Source: Darksidea phi
Lineage: Eukaryota > Ascomycota > Dothideomycetes > Pleosporales > Lentitheciaceae
Direction: 5' to 3'
Assembly (NCBI GenBank): GCA_030770425.1
Contig: JASJFT010000008.1
Span: forward strand, 454,341-518,340
Length of the DNA: 64,000 bases
Made by a program: the position numbers and the translations under genes. Below, piece by piece: positions 1 through 10,836 of this stretch; the first letter of the stretch is position 1; each line of letters begins with the position of its first letter. The notes below the pieces were generated by a model. That model had not been told where the DNA came from and did not search any database. It saw only the letters and a program-made list of their open reading frames with translations.

Positions 1-317
1 TGTTGCTCCGCACCTACGTCTGATTGATGGAATGGACATTGCATAGGGCGCGGAAGACATGGTGGTGATGACGTAACGCCCATTAGTAATGCTACATATT
101 TAAACCCCACATGCAAGTCATTTTAAAAATCAAACGATCACCACGTAGGTTACATGAGAGCAGTGTAGGTACATATATACATATGGGATGATCTCGTTGG
201 AGCCGGGCGCACTACATTCGAGCACAAACGATTCCAAGGTCGCCACTTTCTTGTGATCACAATTTACCAGTTACGTTATCTGGCATAGGCCGGGCGGACT
301 ACTCTCCTCTACTCGAA
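1..317. other. upstream region of the aminotransferase gene
   Basis: No gene is visible here. The stretch is moderately AT-rich and includes TA-rich patches near 95-105 and 170-185 that could serve as core promoter elements for the gene starting at 318. No conserved motif can be assigned. Confidence 0.4.
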
Positions 318-1738
318 ATGGCAGAGCCGACGCTATCTAATCGTGCAAGTCAAGCGAGCATTGAAGCCGCAGCAGAAAGTGTGCGTACCTGAAATTCAAT
401 TTCCGAGCTCTCGTCTGGATGGCTGCTTCCCATAGAAATCCGTTGCTGATTGTCTAGGCGGTGTGGAATGTTCTCTCGAATCTATGGCATCCCGTTACCA
501 ATCCAAGTGGCTTCGTTTCCCTCGGCGTCGCAGAAAACTCGCTCATGCACAGCGAGCTCCGCGACTTCCTTAACAACAAACCACTCGTAGATGAAAGAGC
601 TCGAAGCCTTACTTACGGCGACGGACCGTGCGGCTCTCTGCCCCTCCGATCAACACTTGCCCGCTTTCTTACTAGTTATCTCAAGGCTGTGACACCAGTA
701 GAAGCGGAGCAGCTCATGGTAACTAACGGCCTCAGCTCGGCGATAGAGCATTGTTCGTGGGCACTTGCAGATGCTGGTGAGGGCATTCTATTGGGAAGGC
801 CGTATTATCGCGCTTTCTTGCCCGATATCGGGTTAAGGTCCGGTGTTAAGGTTGTTCCGGTGGCTTTTGGAGGTTTGGACCCTTGTGGAATGGATTGCGT
901 AACAAAATATGAAGAAGCGCTACTCAAATCGAACCAAGCAGGCGTTAAGGTCAAGGGATTGATGCTATGCCACCCGCACAATCCTCTCGGACGTTGCTAC
1001 TCGCGAGAAACGATGATCGAACTTATGAAGCTCTGCCAAAAGTATCGGATCCACCTCATCAGTGACGAGATCTACGCACTTTCCGTATGGGAGAATATCA
1101 CCGACGATCTTCCCTCTCAACCAACGCCCTTTCAATCCGCTTTATCGATCAAAACCGCGGGTATCATTGACTCTTCGCTCATCCACGTCCTCTGGGGTTT
1201 CTCGAAAGATTTCGGTTCGAATGGCATTAGGCTTGGGGCGATCATCTCGCAGAGAAACCCCGCTATGCTGATGGCAATGCAAACGTGTGGTCTTTATTCG
1301 AGTCCGTCTTCACTGACGGAGAATGCGGCCATCTCGCTGCTTTCGGACCCAGCGTTTCTCTCAGCTTATATCAAAGCCAACCAAGAGCGTCTTTCCAAAG
1401 CACATGCGCACGCAGTTGATATGCTGCGCAGATATGGCATTGAGCATCTGCCTGGTGCAAATGCGGCGTTCTTCCTATGGCTCAATTTGGGTAAGAAGTT
1501 TTTGGAGAACGCACAGGAGAAACAACCACCGGGGGGTATAGTTATTGGAGCAGGACAAGAAAACAAGATTACCCAAACGATTTACGACCGGTTGATGGAA
1601 AAGAAAGTGTTCCTCGTTCTCGGCGACGCAGCGGGTGCAGAAGCGCCGGGCTGGTTTAGATTGGTGTTCAGTCAGGCGCCGGAGTTGGTGGAAGAAGGTG
1701 TTAAAAGAGTTGCTGAAGCATTGAAAACAGATTCATGA
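318..1738 (+). CDS. PLP-dependent aminotransferase, ACC synthase-like (class I/II)
   Basis: Two exons, 318..380 and 458..1738, joined over a 77-nt GT-AG intron (381..457), give 447 aa. The ATG at 318 is the only one upstream that is in frame across the intron. The protein has the fold-type I aminotransferase signatures: the PHNPLGR segment (substrate/PLP pocket), SDEIYAL (Asp that pairs with the PLP pyridine nitrogen and Tyr for the PLP oxygen) and FSKDFGSNGIRLG, with the Schiff-base lysine. The N-terminal SLGVAENSL and the overall order match the 1-aminocyclopropane-1-carboxylate synthase-like branch. In fungi, members of this branch act as general aromatic or branched aminotransferases or as biosynthetic-cluster enzymes as often as true ACC synthases, so the substrate is unknown. 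No signal peptide is seen, so it is likely cytosolic. No cluster partner lies next to it. Confidence 0.88.
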
Positions 1739-3835
1739 GAGTTTCAGGGAAAGGACGTTGAGGTGTCGCATTTCGGCCTGTTGGAGGTCGAATCTCGGGA
1801 GGTGAGTATCATCAGGTGTTTTCGACCCGTCACGCATACTTATCGGAGAGAAGGTGTTAATACTAATAATTCGATAGGGGGCTAGCGTATCACACGATAC
1901 TGAACACTTGCAGTCGAAGTTGCTGCTCGCACAAGAAATTAAATTGCAAACTAGTGGGCCTACTCTTGCCATAGTCTTAATACGCGACGTCTCGTTTCCA
2001 CGTATCAAGGTATCTGCGCTCATAGTGTACCACCAGGACAGCGCAGTGTTCGTCGGTTTTGGTATTAATTGCTTTTTCTAGGCAAGAGTACGGCGGTATG
2101 CGAGTCGTGACACGTTAGGAGATGCGAATCGCGCAAACTTTGACCGTCTACAGACTGACAAACTTCAGAACAACTGCGGCTGATATCGACGAACCGTACC
2201 GCGAAGATACACAGCACCCGACAGTTAAGGGGCATTGCCTCTTATGAACGTTTTGTAATTAGCATGGTTAGAACATGCGAGTCGTGCAGCAACACCATTG
2301 GTCGACGGTATTGAGGCGCACTGCGGATCTATGCAACAAACAATGGCTTTTCCTATTTCTACTTGTATCAGAAACGGGTTTGAATAAGTTGAATGGAACG
2401 CGCGACTCGCCATCAACATTTATCATCCATGGGACGATGGACATCAAGGACTACGGGCGCCGAAGGTACCCCGGGGAGTCGCAGCATTTGCCACTTTAAT
2501 TCCCAAGCCAGAAGAATTTTCAACAATGCTAATGAGAGGGGTGCAGCGACCCGAGTTGAGCGTACAAGTCGTCACGGAGCGGTTTCGGATGCAATTGGGA
2601 GGAGTCGTAGTGTGCTATGCTAGCATATAGCATTCGACACTTCGGCACAGGGTTTCAAGACAGGAAAAAGAAAGATGTAACCCGGTGTTAGACAGGTGGG
2701 GCATACGAGAACTATGTGGTATGACCCGCCGAAGCGTCCGAAGCAAGACCTGGTAGTTTGCGTCGCGGAGTCCCGCCAATGTTTAGAGCAACCGGCGCCT
2801 TGCAGAGAGATTGCCACAACATGGCATATTCGACTGTTAAATGCGATTTGTGGCTGACATCATTAAAGAAAATACGGTAGGTCTACCTTTGGTTGCACTG
2901 CAATCGCTCACAGCCAACGACAACTCTCCAGTAAATGTCATGATAGAAATTGAAGCTTGTAAACATGGTCGCAGCCAAGTTCTACAAGACGTGTCATTTA
3001 GGAAGTGACATGGTAAGTTTTATGACGGTGTACTATGAGGTAACACTGCATTTGACACTTTCCTGAGCTGATTGCCCCGCCAGGAAAAAGTTGGACGAGG
3101 ATGGGGGTGAAGAGTGACATAGTGCGCTACTGCGTACCAGACCCAGAGTTGGTATTAAGAGCCGACTCACGAAGGTGCATAGATAGAAATACTAGTCGCC
3201 GAACATTCTCCAGACACCGACCATGCCTCCAAAGCTTTCTCAGCTTCCTAAGGAAATTTTCAAAGGTCTTCAGTCCGACACGAACGCCCGCGCGCAACCT
3301 ACCCGAAACATCAATGCGAACTCTCCATTGGTCCCGATTAAATATCAGTGGCGAATAATCCAAGGCGCCACCGCCAGTCCGGCACCAGCGCAACCATGGA
3401 CACGTTGGTCGTCGTCATTGGCATCGAGTCTTGCGCAACCAATCATATATATTCTGATTCGAACACCGGCCGCTGCAACAGGCGCTTCGAAGATGCAAGA
3501 TGCGTCCAGCGCACCATGAGGGGAACATGCAGGCCTGTCATCAACAAGTGTTTGGTTGAAAGTGGTACGTGCTATGGGCGGCTGGAGCGCTGAGTCGCGG
3601 AGTGTGGGCGATAAAGCATGAATAGAAATTTGTGTTTGGTACCTAGCAAGAACAATGGACGGATACATAGCAGACTAACAACGCTATTGTGTTTTCGTAC
3701 CCAAAAGCCACCAGATGTTACATTCTTTTCGCTTTGTATTGCTCCGACGCCGCCGCAAAGAGATACGCTTCGAAACAACCCGCCTAAGAGAGAAACAACT
3801 TCGTGAATAGCATTGTACAAACTTCAACACCTTCA
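1739..3835. other. 2.1-kb intergenic region
   Basis: Short ORFs occur in all frames, none with recognisable domains, codon bias or clean splice partners. The one segment worth noting is the cysteine-rich ORF at 3396..3593, listed separately. No tRNA, repeat array or transposase fragment was recognised. Confidence 0.5.
3396..3593 (+). CDS. cysteine-rich small ORF (65 aa), doubtful
   Basis: An ATG at 3396 opens a 65-aa reading frame with six cysteines spaced like a disulfide-rich mini-protein (C-x13-C-x8-C-x8-C-x7-C-x7-C). A hydrophobic stretch (LVVVIGI) precedes the first Cys, but it is too short for a normal secretion signal. I could not find an upstream exon supplying a signal peptide. Cysteine-rich short ORFs also arise by chance, so this is listed only as a candidate. 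It is on the opposite strand to the aquaporin gene, and the two are convergent. Confidence 0.2.
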   Translation: MDTLVVVIGIESCATNHIYSDSNTGRCNRRFEDARCVQRTMRGTCRPVINKCLVESGTCYGRLER

Positions 3836-4783
3836 TCACGCGTGCAATTCGCTGTTGGAATCATCTTGTCCTGGATTTGCATCCTCGTAGTGGAGGAACT
3901 TGACAAATCGGAAGTACCCAGCAGCGACTGCTGCACCCAGTAGCGGACCGACCCAATAGATCCAGTGGTATCCCGAAAACTTCGGAACCGCAACGGCTGG
4001 CCCAAAGCTTCGTGCTGGGTTGAGTGAGCCACCCGTGTAGTGCACGCCTACCAATCGTTAGTCTGTTCATATCACTCATCCTGAAATTGAGATACAACGT
4101 ACCGCCCATCATGGCCACAAACAACGCCAAACCGATCCCGATGGGAGCTAAAAATGTATCTTTGCTTTTCTCCGCAGCCAACATCAATACCACGAACACC
4201 AATTCGGCTGTCATAAACATTTCGATGAAGAGACCCTGCGCGATGCTGGTTCCGGGTGACAGCGTAGTAGTGGTCACAATGATATCGCCGGGGAACATTG
4301 CTTTTACAAGGGCGGCAGCACACATACCCGCAATAAACTGTGCGGGTACAAGGAAAAGAGCGCGAATAGGTGGGAGGGCACCCGCGATGACCATGCCAAA
4401 TGTAACCTGTTGCACATAGCACCCCGTTAGCAATTGTGGAGAGCTAATGGTTTGAAGAGGGCACTGCGTACTGCCGGATTGAACAATCCACCACTTATGC
4501 GATAAAATGCCCACGCGTTCACCAACAAACTAAATCCGTATACAAGCGCTGTGAAGATAGCAGTTTGGCTGCTCGATCCGCCATTTGCGAGCGCGACATC
4601 ACTCGCTTGCGTATTAAGCATAAGCTGGCATGCGAACGAAAAGTACAAGAACATGAACGTTCCCACGAATTCACCAGTCGCGGCGACAAAGTGCGCGGTC
4701 GTCGGACTGATTTTGGGGGGCGCATGATGACGGTGGTGGCCGTTTGCGATTTGTTGATGGTTGGGACGAGAGAGAGGTGGCAT
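3836..4783 (-). CDS. aquaporin (MIP family water channel)
   Basis: Three exons on the minus strand (4783..4472, 4406..4103, 4047..3836; introns 65 and 55 nt) encode 275 aa, the normal size for the family. Six hydrophobic segments are interrupted by the two half-helix NPA boxes, SGGLFNPAV (NPA at 102-104) and [13 protein letters not shown] (NPA at 215-217). The first intron falls exactly between the NPA alanine and the following valine. The residue after NPAR is Ser rather than Asp, which in this family points to an orthodox water-type channel instead of an aquaglyceroporin. The N-terminus is a ~30-residue cytosolic tail rich in His and Pro, and the C-tail is short and polar. It probably sits in the plasma or vacuolar membrane. 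The ATG at 4783 is the first in the frame. Confidence 0.93.
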
Positions 4784-7700
4784 GCTGGATTATCGAGTTG
4801 ACAGATCAATACAAGAAAGTTGGACGTGAAATATAATAAATAATGAGTAAATTCGAGCTTCACATGATAAAGTATGCGGATTGCGGGGATTGAACGTGCA
4901 AAATACATCATCGATCCCACACTTGCTGTGCATCGAAGCGCCAAGAAACGCCACAAGCCCACTGACGATATTGGTCTACGCACTGACAGCATAGTGAACT
5001 CAGAGGCGTTCGCGAAAGCGCCCCGCGGGATCGGAGTAATGGGTCATTACGTTAACTAGCTCGTAGATAGCCGCTTGGCTATGCGAGTGGCGGATACTTC
5101 CCTGGCGCACGAAGGCATGGAGATATGGTGATTGGACGATGTGAGTGTTGTCTGAGAATCCTGTAAATCTAGTGTTTGGAGGATTGTGGCTCACTCTGAC
5201 GATCTGCCTGGGAGGTTGTGGTTTACTGAACTGTATATATCATTTTGTTGACATGAAATGCCTCTCAGGTCTTTCTTTCGGGTGTGGTCGTTAAGCAAGG
5301 CAATATGCCGCTTTTATTAACCTTCTCTCTATCCTTAACTAAGTCCTGGCTTCCTTCTCCCCCTCCTTTCTATTTGCTCTCGCCTTCTCTTGCTCTGCAT
5401 GAGCGCATACCGCCTCTAGCAGCCAGCCTTCCACTTTTACTCGTACATTGATCGTACTTACGTGTCGCAAGTCGAAACTCAACGTATACTAATTCAATCA
5501 ATCCATCATTTGGCATTGGGGGAAGAAGAGGAACATTTCAGAAATTCTTTAAATAAGTTGTTGTCCTGGGGAGTAAACTCAGCATTAACGGCTTTGTTAA
5601 TGTTCTCGCGATACAAGTACTGTAAAAGATGTCTTTCGTGCACGAAGTCCGCTACCTTCGCGATAAAGAAGTAAAACTCCGCTAGCAGCGACTCCTGGAG
5701 TTCTTAGATATTGTAAGATAATCCGCAAGACTTTATGGGGTCACACTCCAGCTGTCGTAGACTAGTCTACATTTACTTCTAAGTGGCGGTACAGCCTCCA
5801 GATTCGGCAGCGAATTTCTCGTCAGCCTACGTTACGGTGTAGAAAAATTTACTAGGATAAAAATCACAAACCCATGTTGAAGGCGTTAAGGTTTCTTTTA
5901 TGAGCTAGCACCTAGAAGCGATATATACTAGACAGGCACATAATTACGATTCGGAACCGTGCTCGGTTTAGCTATGTCAATCATATGAATGTATTAAGAC
6001 TCAAGATCTCGTGGACTATTACTGTTGACATTTCGGATGATGGAAGTAATTAGCGGGCTAGCCTACCGATTTTCAGAGACCAAAGTCGGAGTCGATGATC
6101 TCATACAAGATGCAACGGTGCGCTAGCTCGGAGAAGACACCGAAGCGATTGACTGGAGATACATTAATCCCATCATTAGCGGAACCGGCTTTGAGTTCTT
6201 GGTTCACTGGCTGGATTTGGGATTGTTCCGTGCGACACGCAGGCACCACTACCAGTAAAAGGAAGGCTGAACCACAAACACGGGCGAGGAGATGATGCCA
6301 TGACTTCTGAAAATAAAACTGCAACCTTTGCAACAGTCCAAACATCCCCTAGAATATTAAGTTGCTCAAAAACGGAAATATAATCTCTTTTCAAATAGAA
6401 ACACGTGGAGCCGCAACTGTCGCGCAAAGACAGAGGCGTCCTCGGTTTAAACAACGGAAACAGCGGATAACAGAAAGTGACGTCATTACTCAGTATTTGG
6501 CCACACTGCCTATGCTTTACAATTCATTTGCTTTTGGGCATCTATTTACAACATTCAATACAGATCTAGGCTCTGATTGGATGAAAAAATAGCTTTCTGG
6601 GCGATTTTTTCACTTGCTCGGTCGTACGCATGACCTCGAAAACACGTTCAACAAACACGCATTGCTTAGAATATGCAGCTCTATTCAGGACGCGAAAGCT
6701 CTATCAGAGCGCATGACAATATGAAGCCACATGAGAGTCTTCAGAAGAAGGGTGGCGCTCACTGCGCTATGCATCGTCCACATACTCCACTAGAAGCTAT
6801 ACTACGTGACTATTAAGGTCGCCTCGCTGATCTTACAGGACATTGATTCGTCCTCTCAGGCTACACCGACTCCTTGACTCAGCTTCCTACAAATAAATGG
6901 AGCATCTAGTCAGAACGAACGATAATGCCACTCACGAGATGCACAAAAGGAAAGTGGAAGTTCTCGCCATACGGCCCATCCGGTCCGGTTCTGCACCAGT
7001 CGATCTGATCACTCCATAGTTCACCGTTCAGATGGTCAAATCACACACCTCCGCACTTTTGGTAATCACGCTTACGCTTACGTCCCCCATGCCGTCCGTC
7101 ATAACCTCCGCGGAGTCCGCAAATGCCCAAGGCCACACGATCGAAACGCCAAGTGAACAGTTCCCTCCCTGTCCGAACGATAGTTTCCGCATGAGAATTA
7201 ATTAAACACACTTGGCTTGCAGCAGAGCAACCGGGTTGGCGGAAAGCTACGCTATGCATCGCCGCGTGGGTCGGATGCGGGTCCAGCATGCGTAAGCACG
7301 TCAGCAGCCCTATGGATACTGCCTGCACGTGGATATTGAACGTTGAATGCATGCTATAGTTTAAGTAACATATAGCTACTATACTCAACTGGGTTATTAG
7401 GCTGTGCAGATACGTGCATCGGCCCACAGTGAAGGTGTTGCTTCCGATGGTGGCACCAAACAATAGATGGTAAGGTTGGAACATCACTCATGTCTTAGAG
7501 CTACGCCTTTCTTTTATAATAATAGCGTGCGTAGAATACAAAGCGATTTTCAATGATCTTATAGAGCCACGAGCATAGTACTCCCCTCTTTCATCTTCAC
7601 CATCTTCGTCACGGAAGCATAGGCCGCCCTTCTCCGGCAAAGTTGAACATAGACACATCATTTTAACCAACCTATCTCGTCCAAAAAAATGCGAAACCGG

Positions 7701-8002
7701 TCATAGAACGCGATTGATACCCTCCGATACTAGCGGCGGACTTGAGGGAGTGTCTCCGCGTTCCATCTCGTAACTGTATCACACTCTAATCAAGCACTAT
7801 CATTGGGCTGGTGTGTGATAGGGAGGATCCGAGTCACAGCGTGACTTTGAACTGAATGCCTCATTGGCAGTCAATGATGAGAGGCGTTATGGGCGACTAG
7901 TGGAAGAAGGCGGCCTTGGTCCTTTCATCACACCGTCTGACTGCACCGGAAACCCATCACGAGATACCGTCAGTCTGCAGACCAGCCTCGCCGCAAACCA
8001 AG
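4784..8002. other. 3.2-kb gene-poor region
   Basis: Reading frames are short and broken in all six frames, and base composition is patchy and AT-leaning. Several stretches (for instance 6060-6260 on the plus strand) read as protein-like over 30-50 codons but contain stops and match nothing I recognise. No transposon termini or repeats were identified. This may be decayed DNA next to the effector-like gene at 8128. Confidence 0.45.
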
Positions 8003-8008
8003 TATAAA
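8003..8008 (+). promoter_or_regulatory. TATA box of the small secreted protein gene
   Basis: TATAAA lies 120 bases upstream of the ATG at 8128 and is followed by a C/T-rich, CAACTT/CATTCC-containing leader typical of highly expressed fungal genes. Position and context fit a core promoter, but no transcript start can be seen. Confidence 0.5.
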
Positions 8009-8127
8009 ACTGTCTTAAATTCCTACCATAAATCTTCATCCACTGAACAGTTCACTCCTCCCAAGCAGCACCAGTTCTACCTCAACTTACCTTCCAAACT
8101 TCATTCCACCGCATCCAACCAGTCAAC

Positions 8128-8571
8128 ATGCAGTTCACAACTTCTCTCCTCGCCCTCTTTGCCGCTACTGCGCTCGCTCTCCCCGGAAGCCCGGTACAGG
8201 AGCGCCAGGCAGTTCCCACCGCATACGTCCGATTCTGGAACCCACCCACTGGCGGCAACACCTGCCAACCGCCGTTGGCCGATGATATAGTGTTCACCGA
8301 GGACCAAACCACCTGTGTTCAAGTCGGCATTACAAACCCTTACAAGGCTTTGAATGTGACTGGTAATGAGTTGACGCGGACTTGTAAGTTCAACTTCCTG
8401 TGATGGAATTGATGATGGAAGACTTGGCGGAAAGGCATAGATTCTAACTAGGATATAGTGAGGCTTTTCGAGCTGGACGGATGCCCTACGTCGGGCACAC
8501 ACTTTGATGTCCAGCCGCGTACGGACTACAATTGCTTCGTGCAGACGGTTCGGTCTGCGATTATTCTTTGA
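8128..8571 (+). CDS. small secreted cysteine-containing protein (122 aa), effector-like
   Basis: Two exons (8128..8383, 8459..8571; 75-nt intron with GTAAGT donor and TATAG acceptor) encode 122 aa. The N-terminus is a textbook signal peptide (MQFTTSLLALFAATALA, cleavage expected before LPGSP). The mature part has four cysteines (NTC, TTC, DGC and YNC contexts), fitting two disulfides, and one N-glycosylation sequon (NVT). No catalytic motif is present. Size, secretion and even Cys number match the loose class of fungal small secreted or effector-like proteins, but I do not recognise a named family. It stands alone in a gene-poor region, as effector candidates often do. That context is suggestive only. 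Confidence 0.8.
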
Positions 8572-8786
8572 GGGATGATGGTTGTCGTGCAGAACAAATG
8601 ATGAGGCTACAAGAAACCTCATGGATGGTCGATATAAGCTTTGAGGGGTTTCCTAGCATTGTTATCACACATTCTTTTGGTTGAGAATAGACAAAGTCTT
8701 TTCAGAATACGCTTTGCATTTGCATATTCAGTGTGATGGTCTATAAGCGATTGGAGCTACGTCTCATTGGATAACACCTCTAGTGA

Positions 8787-10171
8787 CTACTCCGCCATTT
8801 CCTTGAAGTAGAAATCCTTTTCCCACGGATTTTCGCTGCCCCGCCGCTGATAATATGCAGCCGGAATTCGAACATGATCAAAGCTGCAGACCTCAAAACC
8901 CTCCAGCATTTCAACCACTCTCGGAATTGCCAACATCTTATTACCATTTTTTTCTACTCGGTGCTTCTTGCTTACTCTTAAAAATAGCTGGACCGAGGAT
9001 TGCCACAGACCATTTCGTAGATGAGAAAGCACTAGCCAAGATATCGAACACTGGCGTTTTTTCATCGATACTTCTCTTTCCTCGGTTGAGGTAGACCAGC
9101 GTGTTCGTCAATCTTCCGAATGGCTTGGAGATCTTTGAAAAACATAATGGGCACTACTCTTTCTCTGTGCTCCTCCTGTACCCATCGCTGCATCCGGTAA
9201 ATCATCCCGTCCTCCATGTAGCCTTTATCCTCGGCAAACATCTAGATTGAACAGTCGAAGAACCGGATTCTAGAGCATATACGGCGGCAAGTATTTTCGC
9301 AATCGTAATCGCCGTAAGATAGTTAATAGTAGAATTCCAGCGTCCATGCATTATGTTGGCAATGCCGAGAGCGTATGTTCCAAGTCCCATCTTTGGGGCA
9401 TTTTCTCGCAGTGTCTTCTTCAGTACTACACAATGGAATGCCTTCCCATACGATACCCAGTATATCCATTAGCTAACGCAAGTCGGACCCATCCAGGGAC
9501 CACCATTTGCCCTTGAATCTCTTATAGCAGGTCAACATTGCCGGTACATCAACGCTTCCCTTAGCTTCACAATTCCATATTTTGAGAAATACGCCTTCTT
9601 CATCCCTTTTATAATGCGCTTCGTTTCTGACATTGATATCGAAACCAGCGAATGCCTAAACCACTTACACTCTTGCAATTCCTCTCGACATTTTGGTGTC
9701 GGCCAGACATTTCCCAAACAACTCGCTCGATGCCATCAATACCCGGAGGAGTCAATCTCGTGACTGGTACTTTTCCGTCGGTTGATGGTCCAATGTTTCG
9801 TTGAATTTTTTGCAGCATTCCCAGAGCTTTTGAATAACGTTAGTAGTGTAGAGCTTCGAAGCGTGTGCTCCTCCATGAAGCAGTAGAAGCCTCCCACGTG
9901 TTCTAGTTGAGAATAATCGTTCTCTCGATCGTTCTTTCCTAGGTGGTACCTCTTCGACATGAAGCCCATACTTCTTGCTTGGCAAATCTTGCCGCTCTTG
10001 GTGATATGTGTTCCGGGCTGGGCGATGGTAATAAATGAACAACTTTAGAATACGACGAGAAGACAGGTGACGGATACTTGTATAGTAATGATCCTGTGTA
10101 CAAATGTTAGGCCGAATTTGAGTATAGGGAAAACGTGTTATGGGAAGAGACCGCTCTCTATATATTTGCAT
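8787..10171 (-). pseudogene. decayed relic of an unrecognised protein-coding gene
   Basis: On the minus strand, protein-like stretches alternate between frames with intervening stops. Examples are the frame reading SKRYHLGKNDRENDY near 9950, KRDEEGVFLKIWNCEAKG near 9610, KMGLGTYALGIANIMHGRW near 9390, EDKGYMEDGMIYRMQRW near 9220 and ENPWEKDFYFKEMAE near 8800. The order is collinear over about 1.3 kb and the segments look like coding remnants rather than random ORFs, but no splice pattern restores one frame. The family is not recognised. It could instead be several small unrelated ORFs, and the call rests only on the protein-like appearance. Confidence 0.3.
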
Positions 10172-10836
10172 ATATTATATATTGCAGTCATGTACTCTTG
10201 ACTAGATACCTTGACTGAATCATCAATACCGTCATGTCGTAGTGACTTCCCGTGGTCGAGACGTTCACTTTCATGTGAAGATATTTCCATTTTACGTAAA
10301 CAGCCATCATGGTCCTTACCAGCTTCCTCAAACTCTCCTCGCTTACGAAGTTCCCATCGAATTCAATTTATATTCAATCGGCTACATCACATGCGCGGTC
10401 TTCATTTCGCTTCTGTTGCGGCTTTTGGTCCTCAGCTAGGATTCTTGGCCCGCTTACCCCGCATTTCAGTTCCCCAAAACACCACCTTTACCGACAGCTA
10501 GACAGACTAGTTCTAGCACAGCACGTTCTAGTATAGCGATTAGCTGTCATCACTACTGAATGCATCTCAATCACTATCGTGCAGCCATGGCACCGCATGG
10601 ATCCTGCTAGGATAATACATGTTTTCCCAGCGCCTCGCTGCGGGGGCAGGGGTGCCATTGTTGCACGCGGTCTATTCGATCACATGGCGACGAGAGCGGG
10701 TACAATGAGAACGAGGCCGAGGTGCGCAACGCCGAACTGAGCTTAAGAGAGGTGGTCGACACACGCAGGTACCATTGAACGGCCGGGAGTTCGCATATGC
10801 TCCTCTCCTCGGCCAGTTCGTCGGTCACACCTCACA
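10172..10836. other. intergenic, upstream of the FAD oxidase
   Basis: No gene or repeat was recognised. Short overlapping ORFs on both strands show no domain. The last ~150 bases are the probable promoter of the oxidase gene starting at 10837. Confidence 0.4.

Noticed and set aside
3440..3475. B-box-like GTTCGAATC on the minus strand suggesting a tRNA
   Set aside because: No matching A-box, acceptor stem or anticodon arm at the right distance.
7041..7487. 148-codon minus-strand ORF
   Set aside because: No recognisable motif; composition resembles non-coding DNA and no splice partners are seen.
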